A DNA stretch of 64,000 nucleotides. Origin: Cronobacter muytjensii ATCC 51329. GTDB taxonomy: Bacteria; Pseudomonadota; Gammaproteobacteria; Enterobacterales; Enterobacteriaceae. Shown piece by piece: positions 50,578 through 58,568 of the stretch. How positions within the stretch are numbered: position 1 is the first letter of the stretch; each line of letters opens with the position of its first letter. The stretch is from positions 2,852,001-2,916,000 of the forward strand of contig NZ_CP012268.1 in assembly GCF_001277195.1 (NCBI RefSeq). Reading direction: 5' to 3'. The position numbers were made by a program, and so were the translations under genes. The notes beneath the pieces are model-generated. The model worked only from the letters and a program-made list of their open reading frames with translations. It had not been told where the DNA came from and searched no databases.

Positions 50578-51864
50578 TCAGGCGTTGTACGCGTTCTCGC
50601 CGTGGCTGTTCACGTCCAGACCTTCGCGCTCCTGCTCTTCAGAGACGCGCAGCCCAACGGTCATGTCCGCCACTTTGTAGGCGATAAACGCCACCACGCC
50701 AGACCACACCACGGTAATGGCGATACTTTCAAGCTGCACCAGCACCTGATGGCCCATCGTCACACCCTCGGCGTAACCGACGCCACCGAGCGACGTGGAG
50801 GCGAAGATACCGGTGAGGATACAACCTACGATGCCGCAGACGCCATGTACGCCGAACACATCGCACGGGTCATCAACGCGCAGCCAGCGCTTCAGCATGG
50901 TCACGCCCCACAGACCCGCAAGGCCCGCCGCGATACCGACAATCAGCGAACCGCCGACGCCGATATAACCACATGCAGGCGTCACGCCGACCAGCCCGGC
51001 GATAGCGCCGGAGCATGCGCCCAGCAGAGAAGGCTTGCCGCGCAGCGCCCATTCGCCAAACACCCAGGCAAGGATGGCCGCCGCCGTCGCAACAACGGTA
51101 TTCACAAAGGCCAGACCGGCGATTTCGTTCGCGGCGCTGGCGGAGCCGGCGTTAAAGCCGAACCAGCCGAAATAGAGGATTGCGGTGCCGGTAAAGACCA
51201 TCGGCAGGTTATGCGGTTTGAATGCCTCTTTGCCGAAACCGACACGTTTGCCAACCAGATACGCGCCCACCAGGCCCGCCACCGCCGCGTTAATATGCAC
51301 CACGGTACCGCCCGCGAAATCCAGCGCGCCATGAGAGGCCAGCAGACCGCCGCCCCACACCATGTGCGCAATCGGCACGTAAGAGAACGTCAGCCACACC
51401 ACCACGAAAATCACCACCGCCGAGAAGCGAATACGTTCCGCCAGCGCGCCGACGATAAGCCCCACGGTAATGCACGCAAACGACCCCTGGAAGGCGACGT
51501 GGATGTACTGATAGAAGCTGCCCATCAGATCCGTAATTTTGATGCCTTTCAGCATGATCCAGTCGACATTGCCGAAAAAGCTGCCGCCAGCGCCAAACGC
51601 CAGCGAATAGCCGTATACCACCCAGAGCACGCACACCAGCGCAAAAGCGACGGAGATCTGCGTCAGCATCGACAACACATTTTTCGCGCGGATCAGACCG
51701 CCGTAAAAGAGCGCAAGGCCGGGGATTGTCATAAACAGCACCAGCGCGGTGCTTATCATCATAAAGGCGTTATCGGCTTTATCCGCCACCGCAGGCGCCG
51801 CCAGCGCGAAGCCGGGCAGCAGAGCAAGCAGGCCGAAACCAGATTTGAGGGCTGTGTGTTTCAT
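50578..51864 (-). CDS. amtB: Ammonia channel AmtB
   Basis: A 428-residue inner-membrane trimeric channel conducting NH3/NH4+. It has a cleavable signal peptide (ending GFALA-APAV), eleven transmembrane helices, the twin-His pore residues in IAHMVWGG and FGVHGVCG, and ACSGAIAGLVGVTPACG. The ATG at 51864 is chosen over that at 51873 because the ribosome site is better spaced and the length equals E. coli AmtB. It follows glnK in the nitrogen-regulated operon. Confidence 0.97.
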   Translation of the reverse strand: MKHTALKSGFGLLALLPGFALAAPAVADKADNAFMMISTALVLFMTIPGLALFYGGLIRAKNVLSMLTQISVAFALVCVLWVVYGYSLAFGAGGSFFGNVDWIMLKGIKITDLMGSFYQYIHVAFQGSFACITVGLIVGALAERIRFSAVVIFVVVWLTFSYVPIAHMVWGGGLLASHGALDFAGGTVVHINAAVAGLVGAYLVGKRVGFGKEAFKPHNLPMVFTGTAILYFGWFGFNAGSASAANEIAGLAFVNTVVATAAAILAWVFGEWALRGKPSLLGACSGAIAGLVGVTPACGYIGVGGSLIVGIAAGLAGLWGVTMLKRWLRVDDPCDVFGVHGVCGIVGCILTGIFASTSLGGVGYAEGVTMGHQVLVQLESIAITVVWSGVVAFIAYKVADMTVGLRVSEEQEREGLDVNSHGENAYNA

Positions 51865-51895
51865 CTTTTCCATTCCTGTTACGGTTGGCCAGAAA

Positions 51896-52234
51896 TCAGA
51901 GTGCCGCTTCGTCGGCTTCGCCGGTACGAATACGAATCACGCGTTGCAGTTCGGCGACGAAAATTTTGCCGTCGCCAATTTTACCGGTCCACGCGGCTTT
52001 GCTGACCACGTCGATCACTTCATCAAGCTGATCGTCGGCGATCGCCACGTCGATTTTTACTTTGGGCAGAAAATTCACGCTGTACTCGGCGCCGCGGTAA
52101 AGCTCGGCATGGCCCTTCTGACGCCCGAACCCTTTCACCTCAGTGACGGTAAGGCCCTGAATGCCAATGGTGGAAAGTGCTTCACGCACGTCTTCCAGTT
52201 TGAACGGTTTGATTACCACGGTAACCAGCTTCAT
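51896..52234 (-). CDS. glnK: Nitrogen regulatory PII protein GlnK
   Basis: A 112-residue PII signal protein that binds ATP/ADP/2-oxoglutarate and plugs AmtB when ammonium rises. The T-loop GAEYSVNFLPK contains the uridylylated Y51. The start MKLVTVVIKPFKLED is characteristic of GlnK. Translation begins at 52234 after GGAGGGG; the frame upstream to 52291 is untranslated leader. A sigma-54 promoter is about 55 bp upstream. Confidence 0.97.
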   Translation of the reverse strand: MKLVTVVIKPFKLEDVREALSTIGIQGLTVTEVKGFGRQKGHAELYRGAEYSVNFLPKVKIDVAIADDQLDEVIDVVSKAAWTGKIGDGKIFVAELQRVIRIRTGEADEAAL

Positions 52235-52286
52235 AGATCCCCTCCAGTCAGAATTGGGTAATGCGGCAGCGATGTTGAACGGATAA

Positions 52287-52302
52287 AGCAAGCAGCGTGC
52301 CA
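52287..52302 (-). promoter_or_regulatory. Sigma-54 promoter of glnK-amtB
   Basis: On the minus strand, TGGCACG-CTGC-TTGCT (52302-52287), a full match to the -24/-12 consensus TGGCACG-N4-TTGCW. Confidence 0.95.
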
Positions 52303-52384
52303 GGAATGAAAAAGCGCGCGGCGGCGGCGAGGAGATGGGAAAGGAAGCGCAGCGCAGCGCGGTGCGCGGGTGCCAGAAAGCAAA

Positions 52385-52470
52385 AACGCACCATGCCAGT
52401 GCAGGGTGCGTTGCATTTTTGCACCACTAACGATGAGTGTTAGCAGAACGCGTTGTTTTGGTGCATCAGG
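52385..52470. promoter_or_regulatory. Probable NtrC enhancer sites upstream of glnK
   Basis: Several GCACCA/TGGTGC half-sites cluster about 85-170 bp upstream of the sigma-54 promoter (CGCACC near 52387, GGTGCG near 52405, TTGCACCA near 52419, TTTTGGTGCA near 52457). NtrC activates glnK-amtB in enterics. The exact site pairs cannot be assigned by eye. Confidence 0.5.
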
Positions 52471-54244
52471 CGCTGAGCGACTCCTCCTGCGCAGCGGCCT
52501 GAAGCTCTTCACCGGCCAGCTGTAGCTGATACATCTGCCAGTAACGCCCGCGCGCTTCCAGGAGCGCCTGATGGCTGCCCCGCTCCACTGCCTGACCGCG
52601 ATGCAGCACCAGAATGGTGTCCGCTTCCACGATAGTCGAGAGGCGGTGCGCTATCACCACAAGGGTGGTGTGCTGGCGAATAGCGCCGAGCGCCTGCTGA
52701 ATGGCCTGCTCGGTGCCGGAATCGATATTGGCGGTCGCTTCATCGAGGATCAGGATTTGCGGCGCGTCCACCAGCACGCGCGCCAGCGCCAGCAGTTGTT
52801 TCTGCCCGACCGAGAGATTATTGCCCTGCTCGCCAAGACGCGTATAAATGCCGTCGCTCATGCCGCGCGCCAGCTCCGCCAGTTGCACAGTTTCCAGCAC
52901 CTCCCAGACGCGCGCTTCGTCTATCTCACGTCCAAGCGTCACGTTGGCAAAGAACGAGTCGGCCAGCACGACAGGATCCTGCTGCACCATCGCCACGCCT
53001 TTACGCAGCACGCCGTGGCTGAGCGAGGCAAGCGGGCGTCCATCAAGGCGAATTTCGCCTGCGGTCAGCGGGTAGTAGCCCATCAGCAGGCTCGCCAGCG
53101 TGCTTTTACCACTGCCGGTATGCCCGACCAGCGCCACAAAATGGCGGGACGGCACCGAAAGCGAGATATCCTTCAGCACCAGTTGATCGTCGCGATAGGC
53201 GAACGAGACATTATCCACGTCAATCGCCCCGCTTGAGAGAGGCCGCTCGTCGTGGCCGTAATTCTGCCGCGGTCTGTCCATCAGCTCGAAGACGCGCTCG
53301 CCCGCCACCAGCGCCTGCTGCAAAATAGACTGTTGCGTCGTAAGCTCAATCAGCGGCTCGTTAAGGCGGCCCAGATAGCTGATAAACGCATACAGCACGC
53401 CCACTTCAATCGTGCCAACGGACGTGAACCCAAACAGCATCAGCAGCCCGCACAGCACCAGCGCGGAAAAGAGGCTCAACAGCGGGCGCAGCAAAAACCC
53501 GTCCAGGCGCAACGTCTGCATGCGCGCCAGGTAGTGCGAATGGCTGGCAGCATTCATGCGTTCGCCAAACCGCGACTGCTGGCGAAACTGCTGAATAACA
53601 TTCATACCACTGATGACTTCATTAAAGCCGTCGTTGATATCAGCAAGATATGTCCGCACCCGGCGCACAATCGGCGTGCTGTAGCGCTGGTAAATCGTCA
53701 TAACAATGAGTACCGCCGGGAAAATGGTGATGGCCACCAGCGCCATGCGCCAGTCGAGGCTGAACATCGCCACCAGCATCGCGCCAATCAGCGCGGCGCT
53801 GCGCAGCACCGTCGCGACCACGGTGACATAAAGATCGCGTATCACTTCGGTATCGTTGGTGACGCGCGAAATTAACTGGCCCACCGGTTGGGTGTCGAAC
53901 GCGCTGAGCGGCTGGCGCAGCGCGGCGTCCATCACATCGGTTCGCAGCTGTTGCACCACGCCGACCGCCGCCTGGTTAAACAACAGCGCCTGCCAGTAGT
54001 GCAGCCCCGCCGCGAGGATTTGCAGCAGCACATACGCGAACGCGAGCCCGGCCACGAGCCCCAGCGGCAGCTGGTTTTTCGCCACCAGGTTGTCGATGAA
54101 GTAGCTGATAAGCGCGGGCCCGGTGACTTCCGCCGCCGCCGCGACCCACAGCATGATCACTGCGCCGCCGAGCGGTTTACGCCACAGCGAGCCATAGGCC
54201 AGCAGACGCCGCAGCGTCGACCAGCTCTGTCCTGGATTACGCAT
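52466..54244 (-). CDS. mdlB: MdlB, ABC exporter half-transporter
   Basis: A 592-residue inner-membrane protein with an N-terminal six-helix exporter domain and a C-terminal ATPase: Walker A GHTGSGKSTL, signature LSVGQKQLLALAR, Walker B ILILDEATANID. It overlaps mdlA by 8 bp and probably forms a heterodimer with MdlA. The E. coli substrate is not established; family members export lipids or drugs. Confidence 0.95.
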   Translation of the reverse strand: MRNPGQSWSTLRRLLAYGSLWRKPLGGAVIMLWVAAAAEVTGPALISYFIDNLVAKNQLPLGLVAGLAFAYVLLQILAAGLHYWQALLFNQAAVGVVQQLRTDVMDAALRQPLSAFDTQPVGQLISRVTNDTEVIRDLYVTVVATVLRSAALIGAMLVAMFSLDWRMALVAITIFPAVLIVMTIYQRYSTPIVRRVRTYLADINDGFNEVISGMNVIQQFRQQSRFGERMNAASHSHYLARMQTLRLDGFLLRPLLSLFSALVLCGLLMLFGFTSVGTIEVGVLYAFISYLGRLNEPLIELTTQQSILQQALVAGERVFELMDRPRQNYGHDERPLSSGAIDVDNVSFAYRDDQLVLKDISLSVPSRHFVALVGHTGSGKSTLASLLMGYYPLTAGEIRLDGRPLASLSHGVLRKGVAMVQQDPVVLADSFFANVTLGREIDEARVWEVLETVQLAELARGMSDGIYTRLGEQGNNLSVGQKQLLALARVLVDAPQILILDEATANIDSGTEQAIQQALGAIRQHTTLVVIAHRLSTIVEADTILVLHRGQAVERGSHQALLEARGRYWQMYQLQLAGEELQAAAQEESLSA

Positions 54245-56012
54245 TCAGCGCCTCCTCGTCATTCTCATCCGGCGCGTCATCCAGCGCCGCTTCGAGCTGC
54301 TGATAGCGATACATATCACGATACCAGCCCGGCTGCGCCGCCAGCGCCTCATGACGCCCGCGCTGCGCCACCTGTCCGTGCTGGAGCACGAGGATTTCGC
54401 TGGCCTCGGTTAACGCCGAGAGCCGGTGCGCGCTGATGATTACCGTGCGGTTTTCGCCCCACTGGCGCAGGTTATGCAGAATTTGATGTTCGGTGCGGCC
54501 ATCGACGGCGGAAAGCGCGTCGTCCAGCACCAGAATTTCCGCCTCCAGCAACAGGGCGCGGGCAATCGAGATACGCTGCTTCTGTCCGCCGGAGAGCATC
54601 ACGCCGCGCTCCCCGACCTGCGTCTCATACCCTTGCGGCAGGCGCAGAATATCGTCATGGACGCAGGCGAGTTTAGCCGCGCGCTCGATGTCGTCACGCG
54701 TCGCGTCGGGCTTGCCGAGCGCGATATTGCTGGCAACGGTGTCGGAGAATAAAAACGGCGTCTGGTTGACGACCGCCAGCCGGGCGCGCCATTCGTCCAG
54801 ATGCAGGCGCGCGAGCGGTACGTCGTGGAACGTAATCTCGCCGGCGTCGAGATCAAAATGACGCTGAATCAACGCCAGCACGCTGGTCTTCCCGGCACCA
54901 GTCGGGCCGCAGAGCCCCAGCATCTGGCCGGGTTTGAGCGTAAACTGGACGTTTTGCAGCGTGGTGCGGGCGGCGTGCGGGTAGCGAAACTCGCGGATAG
55001 CCACGTTCAGCTCGCCACGCCCGGCGGGCAGCGCCGCCTGACCATCTTCCACCACCGGCGCCTCCGCCAGCAGCGCGCGGATACGGCTGTACGCCGCGCT
55101 GCCGCGCTCGACAATATTAAACATCCACGCCAGCGCCAGCATCGGCCAGATCATCAGGCCGAGATACATGGTGAAACTGGTGAGCTGGCCAAGCGTCAGC
55201 GTACCGTTCATGACCATCCAGCTGCCGCCGCCGATGGCCAGCAGATTCGCCATGCCGATGGCGATATAAATTGTCGGGTCGAAACGGGCGTCAACGCGCG
55301 CCACGCGCAGGTTTTTTACGCCGGTGTCGCGCGCGTCCTCGGCAAACAGCGCCGACTGCCTGTCCTCCAGCCCAAACGCTTTGATCATGCGAATGCTGGT
55401 CAGGCTCTCCTGAGTGCGGTCATTAAGTGACGAAAATGCCGCCTGCGCGGCCTTGAAACGGTGATGGAGCTTGTCGCCGTAGCGTTTGATGACAATCGCC
55501 ATCACCGGCATCGGCAGCAGCGCCAGCAGCGTGAGCTGCCAGCTTATCTGGGTGCACATAACGACCAGCACCGCGCAGCCCATGACCAGCGAATCGACAA
55601 GCGTCAGCACACCTTCGCCCGCGGCAAACACCACGCGATCGACATCGTTAGTGGCGCGCGCCATAAGATCGCCGGTGCGGTGGCGCAGGTAAAATTCCGG
55701 ATGCTGGCGGCTGAGCTGGCGATAGAAATCGCGCCGGAGTTCGACCGCGAGCTGATAAGACGCCCCGAACAGCAGCACGCGCCAGACATAGCGCAGCAGA
55801 TAAACCACAATGGCAATCGCCACCAGCAGGCCAATCCACAGCAGCACCTGCCGGGTGGTGTAATGACCTTGAGTGACCCCATCAACAACGTAACCCACCA
55901 CTTTCGGCGGCACCAGTTGCAGAATGGCGATAAGGATAAGCAGGGCAACGGCGCCGAGGTAGCGACGCCACTCCCGGCTAAAATACCAGCTTAACTGAGC
56001 AAATAATCGCAC
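54237..56012 (-). CDS. mdlA: MdlA, ABC exporter half-transporter
   Basis: A 591-residue partner of MdlB with the same layout: six transmembrane helices, Walker A GPTGAGKTSV, signature MLSGGQKQRISIARAL, Walker B LVLDDALSAVD. The start MRLFAQLSWYFSREWRRYLG matches the E. coli protein. It follows decR on the same strand with a 57-bp gap, and mdlB follows with an 8-bp overlap. Confidence 0.95.
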   Translation of the reverse strand: MRLFAQLSWYFSREWRRYLGAVALLILIAILQLVPPKVVGYVVDGVTQGHYTTRQVLLWIGLLVAIAIVVYLLRYVWRVLLFGASYQLAVELRRDFYRQLSRQHPEFYLRHRTGDLMARATNDVDRVVFAAGEGVLTLVDSLVMGCAVLVVMCTQISWQLTLLALLPMPVMAIVIKRYGDKLHHRFKAAQAAFSSLNDRTQESLTSIRMIKAFGLEDRQSALFAEDARDTGVKNLRVARVDARFDPTIYIAIGMANLLAIGGGSWMVMNGTLTLGQLTSFTMYLGLMIWPMLALAWMFNIVERGSAAYSRIRALLAEAPVVEDGQAALPAGRGELNVAIREFRYPHAARTTLQNVQFTLKPGQMLGLCGPTGAGKTSVLALIQRHFDLDAGEITFHDVPLARLHLDEWRARLAVVNQTPFLFSDTVASNIALGKPDATRDDIERAAKLACVHDDILRLPQGYETQVGERGVMLSGGQKQRISIARALLLEAEILVLDDALSAVDGRTEHQILHNLRQWGENRTVIISAHRLSALTEASEILVLQHGQVAQRGRHEALAAQPGWYRDMYRYQQLEAALDDAPDENDEEALNA

Positions 56013-56069
56013 GCGAAATTCCTGATTGGTCTGATGATAAAGCGCGGGCGTCGTGGCGAGCCAGACGGT

Positions 56070-56531
56070 TTAGCGCTTAAGCGGCAGGGCTGTGGTGTAT
56101 TTTATCTGCTCCATCGCGAAGCTCGAAGTGACATCTGACAGCCCCGGCACCCGGTTAACCAGACGTTTATAAAAGTCGTCATAGCTTTTCATATCGGCTA
56201 CCTGTACCCGCATAAGGTAGTCGTATTCGCCCGCCATGCGCCAGAAACCGAGCACTTCCGGCATCTCTTCTACCACCGCGACGAACTGACTGTACCAGTC
56301 GCTGCTGTGATGCTGCGTTTTAATCAGCATAAAGGCAGTGAGGCCGAGACCGAGTTTTTGCGGATCCAGCAGCGCGACGCGCTTAATAATATAGCCCTCG
56401 TCCTCCAGCCGCCGAAGCCGCTTCCAGCAGGGCGTCGTTGTCAGATTAACGGCATCGGCGAGCGCCTGCAAAGAAAGCGTCGCGTCCTCCTGAAGCAGCG
56501 CGAGGAGTCTGCAATCAATTTTATCTAACAT
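56070..56531 (-). CDS. decR: Lrp-family cysteine-responsive regulator DecR (YbaO)
   Basis: A 153-residue Lrp/AsnC-family regulator: N-terminal helix-turn-helix (LDKIDCRLLALLQEDATLSLQALADAVNLTTTPCWKRL) and C-terminal RAM ligand domain (VLGFWRMAGEYDYLMRVQV). E. coli DecR senses cysteine and activates cysteine detoxification genes. Here it is divergent from a CdsH-type desulfhydrase 115 bp away, as in Salmonella, making that gene its likely target. Confidence 0.95.
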   Translation of the reverse strand: MLDKIDCRLLALLQEDATLSLQALADAVNLTTTPCWKRLRRLEDEGYIIKRVALLDPQKLGLGLTAFMLIKTQHHSSDWYSQFVAVVEEMPEVLGFWRMAGEYDYLMRVQVADMKSYDDFYKRLVNRVPGLSDVTSSFAMEQIKYTTALPLKR

Positions 56532-56646
56532 TCCCGCCTCCTGTAGAAAAATTTTCTCCTATAGCAGCAATCCGCAGGCTAAAAGGCAACTTATTTTCCT
56601 GAAAGATGCTTTACGCTGGGCACAAATTGATAAACCGGAACGTATC

Positions 56647-57705
56647 ATGTCCAGCACCTGGGTTCACCACGCCATTAACGAGATCCACGCCGACGCCCGG
56701 CGCACCGCGGATACCCATTTGATCCGCTTTACCCTGCCCGCGTTTCCGGGCATCTGGTTCTATCTGAAAGACGAAAGCACGCACCCCACCGGCAGCCTTA
56801 AGCATCGCCTGGCGCGCTCGCTGTTTTTATATGGCTTATGTAACGGCTGGATCCGCGAAGGCACGCCGATTATCGAAGCTTCTTCCGGCTCGACCGCCGT
56901 CTCAGAAGCCTGGTTCGCCCGGATGCTGGGCCTGCCGTTTATCGCCGTCATGCCCGCCTGTACCGCGCGGCGCAAAGTGGAACAGATTGAGTTTTACGGC
57001 GGCCGCTGCCACTTTGTGCAGAGCGCCTGCGAGATCTACGAGACGTCCGAAACGCTCGCGCGCGAGTTGCATGGCCGCTATATGGATCAGTTCACCTTCG
57101 CCGAACGCGCGACCGACTGGCGCGGCAATAACAATATTGCCGACAGCATTTTCCGTCAGATGGCCGACGAGCCGCACCCCATCCCTGATTACATCGTGAT
57201 GAGCGCCGGCACCGGCGGCACTTCCGCGACGATTGGCCGTTACCTGCGCTACCAGGGACATGCCACGCGCCTGATGGTGGTCGACCCGCAAAATTCAGTC
57301 TTTTACGATTACTGGCGCCAGCGCGACGGCGGGTTGAAAAGCGCGGTCGGCAGCCGGATTGAAGGCATTGGCCGCCCGCGCGTCGAGCCCTCTTTTATCC
57401 CCGACGTGATTGATGAAATGTTGCAGGTGCCGGACGCCGCGAGCGTGGCGGCGATGCAGTGGCTAAGCGAACTGCTGGGCCGCAAAGTGGGTGCTTCGAC
57501 CGGCACGAATATGTGGGGCGCGCTACAGCTGGCGGCACGGATGCGCGAGGAAGGCCGTAACGGCGCTATCGTGACGCTCTTATGCGACAGCGGCGAGCGT
57601 TATCTGGACACGTATCACAATCCGGAATGGGTCGCGGCGACACTTGGCGACATCTCGCCGTGGCGTGCGGACATCAATGCATTGCTGCGCCAGGCGCGCG
57701 CGTAA
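56647..57705 (+). CDS. cdsH: CdsH-type L-cysteine desulfhydrase (PLP fold type II)
   Basis: A 352-residue PLP enzyme of the cysteine synthase family. PLP Lys is K52 in HPTGSLKHRLA; EASSGSTAVSEA binds substrate carboxylate; SAGTGGTSATIGRY is the phosphate loop. In Salmonella the equivalent gene beside ybaO (cdsH) degrades cysteine to pyruvate, H2S and ammonia and is controlled by the YbaO product. The assignment rests on family plus this conserved neighbourhood. E. coli K-12 lacks it here. Confidence 0.85.
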   Translation: MSSTWVHHAINEIHADARRTADTHLIRFTLPAFPGIWFYLKDESTHPTGSLKHRLARSLFLYGLCNGWIREGTPIIEASSGSTAVSEAWFARMLGLPFIAVMPACTARRKVEQIEFYGGRCHFVQSACEIYETSETLARELHGRYMDQFTFAERATDWRGNNNIADSIFRQMADEPHPIPDYIVMSAGTGGTSATIGRYLRYQGHATRLMVVDPQNSVFYDYWRQRDGGLKSAVGSRIEGIGRPRVEPSFIPDVIDEMLQVPDAASVAAMQWLSELLGRKVGASTGTNMWGALQLAARMREEGRNGAIVTLLCDSGERYLDTYHNPEWVAATLGDISPWRADINALLRQARA

Positions 57706-57719
57706 CGCACAATCACTGC

Positions 57720-57746
57720 AAAGCGGCGCCAGTACGCCGCTTTTTT
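57720..57746 (+). terminator. Rho-independent terminator of cdsH
   Basis: AAGCGGCG (57721-57728), loop, CGCCGCTT (57735-57742), then T run to 57746. Confidence 0.93.
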
Positions 57747-58104
57747 ATTTGTTATTTTTATTAATTTATTTTTCTTATTTGCGCGACAAATACAACAGAC
57801 CCTCTTTACCGTTCACGGCCGCCATCCGCAAAAATATAATTTCAATAAATATTCCAGCGCTTATTATTTACTTTAAAAATAAAACAACCACTTTTAAGAA
57901 TTTATTAAAATCTATCTTCCTCAAGTCTGTATAAAATCATCGTTCTTTCTCCCGGTATGCTGGCGTAATCTCGCGCGCCCTTCGCGATGAGTAAGTCTAT
58001 TACTGGACAAAATTCGGGTTATCCAGGCCAGATTGCGCCAGGGATGGCTGGCATCCTGTAATCAGACACAGATGAGACAGATAAGAGATAAAAAGAGATA
58101 AAAT
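57747..58104. other. AT-rich region before the lipoprotein gene
   Basis: About 360 bp, much richer in AT than the surroundings (long runs of A/T around 57750-57920). No gene is supported. It should hold the promoter of the lipoprotein/FkpA-like operon. The composition suggests an acquired segment and possible H-NS silencing (inference). Confidence 0.5.
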
Positions 58105-58557
58105 ATGTTAAATAAAAAAATCATTTATATTGCCGCAATAATGATGTCTTTAAGCGCCTGTACTACTGCTAAAAAAAATGCGCCAGTGAAAACTTCCGCG
58201 CCGCAGGCGACGAGCGCCGCGGCGACCACTCACCCAGCGCAGACAGCCCCCACGCCGGTGGAGTCGATGAATCAACTGGCGCCCGTTAACAATGATACAA
58301 AATTGCGCCTTGAGCGTTGCCTCGCGGAAACCAAACACCTTGCCGATATTAATCGGGATAAATATCGCGAGCAGATCGACACACTGTATCGCAGCATTAA
58401 AGCGACGCAATATTACGCGTCAATCAGTAACGATCTCTCCAATATTATGGTAGACACCATCACTCCGCTTTATCAGTTCCGCGTGAATGACGCCTGCAAT
58501 ACGATTTCGCAGTCTCTGCTGGCCGAGCTGAAAAAAGGCGCGGGAATTGCTAAATGA
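58105..58557 (+). CDS. Small lipoprotein, first gene of the coiled-coil operon
   Basis: A 150-residue protein with a lipoprotein signal peptide; the lipobox LSAC places the acylated Cys at residue 19. A Thr/Ala/Pro-rich linker (about residues 28-55) precedes a helical domain with two Cys (ERCLAETKHL and NDACNTIS), which may form a disulfide. I do not recognise a family. It lies directly before the large exported coiled-coil gene (stop 12 bp before that start), so the two probably work together at the outer membrane. Confidence 0.75.
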   Translation: MLNKKIIYIAAIMMSLSACTTAKKNAPVKTSAPQATSAAATTHPAQTAPTPVESMNQLAPVNNDTKLRLERCLAETKHLADINRDKYREQIDTLYRSIKATQYYASISNDLSNIMVDTITPLYQFRVNDACNTISQSLLAELKKGAGIAK

Positions 58558-58568
58558 GAGGTGACGGG

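Noticed and set aside
50500..52005. 501-codon plus-strand ORF opposite amtB and glnK
   Set aside because: Shadow frame, crosses two conserved genes and a terminator.
57644..57934. 96-codon ORF after cdsH
   Set aside because: It starts inside cdsH in another frame and runs through the terminator into AT-rich DNA; no ribosome site.
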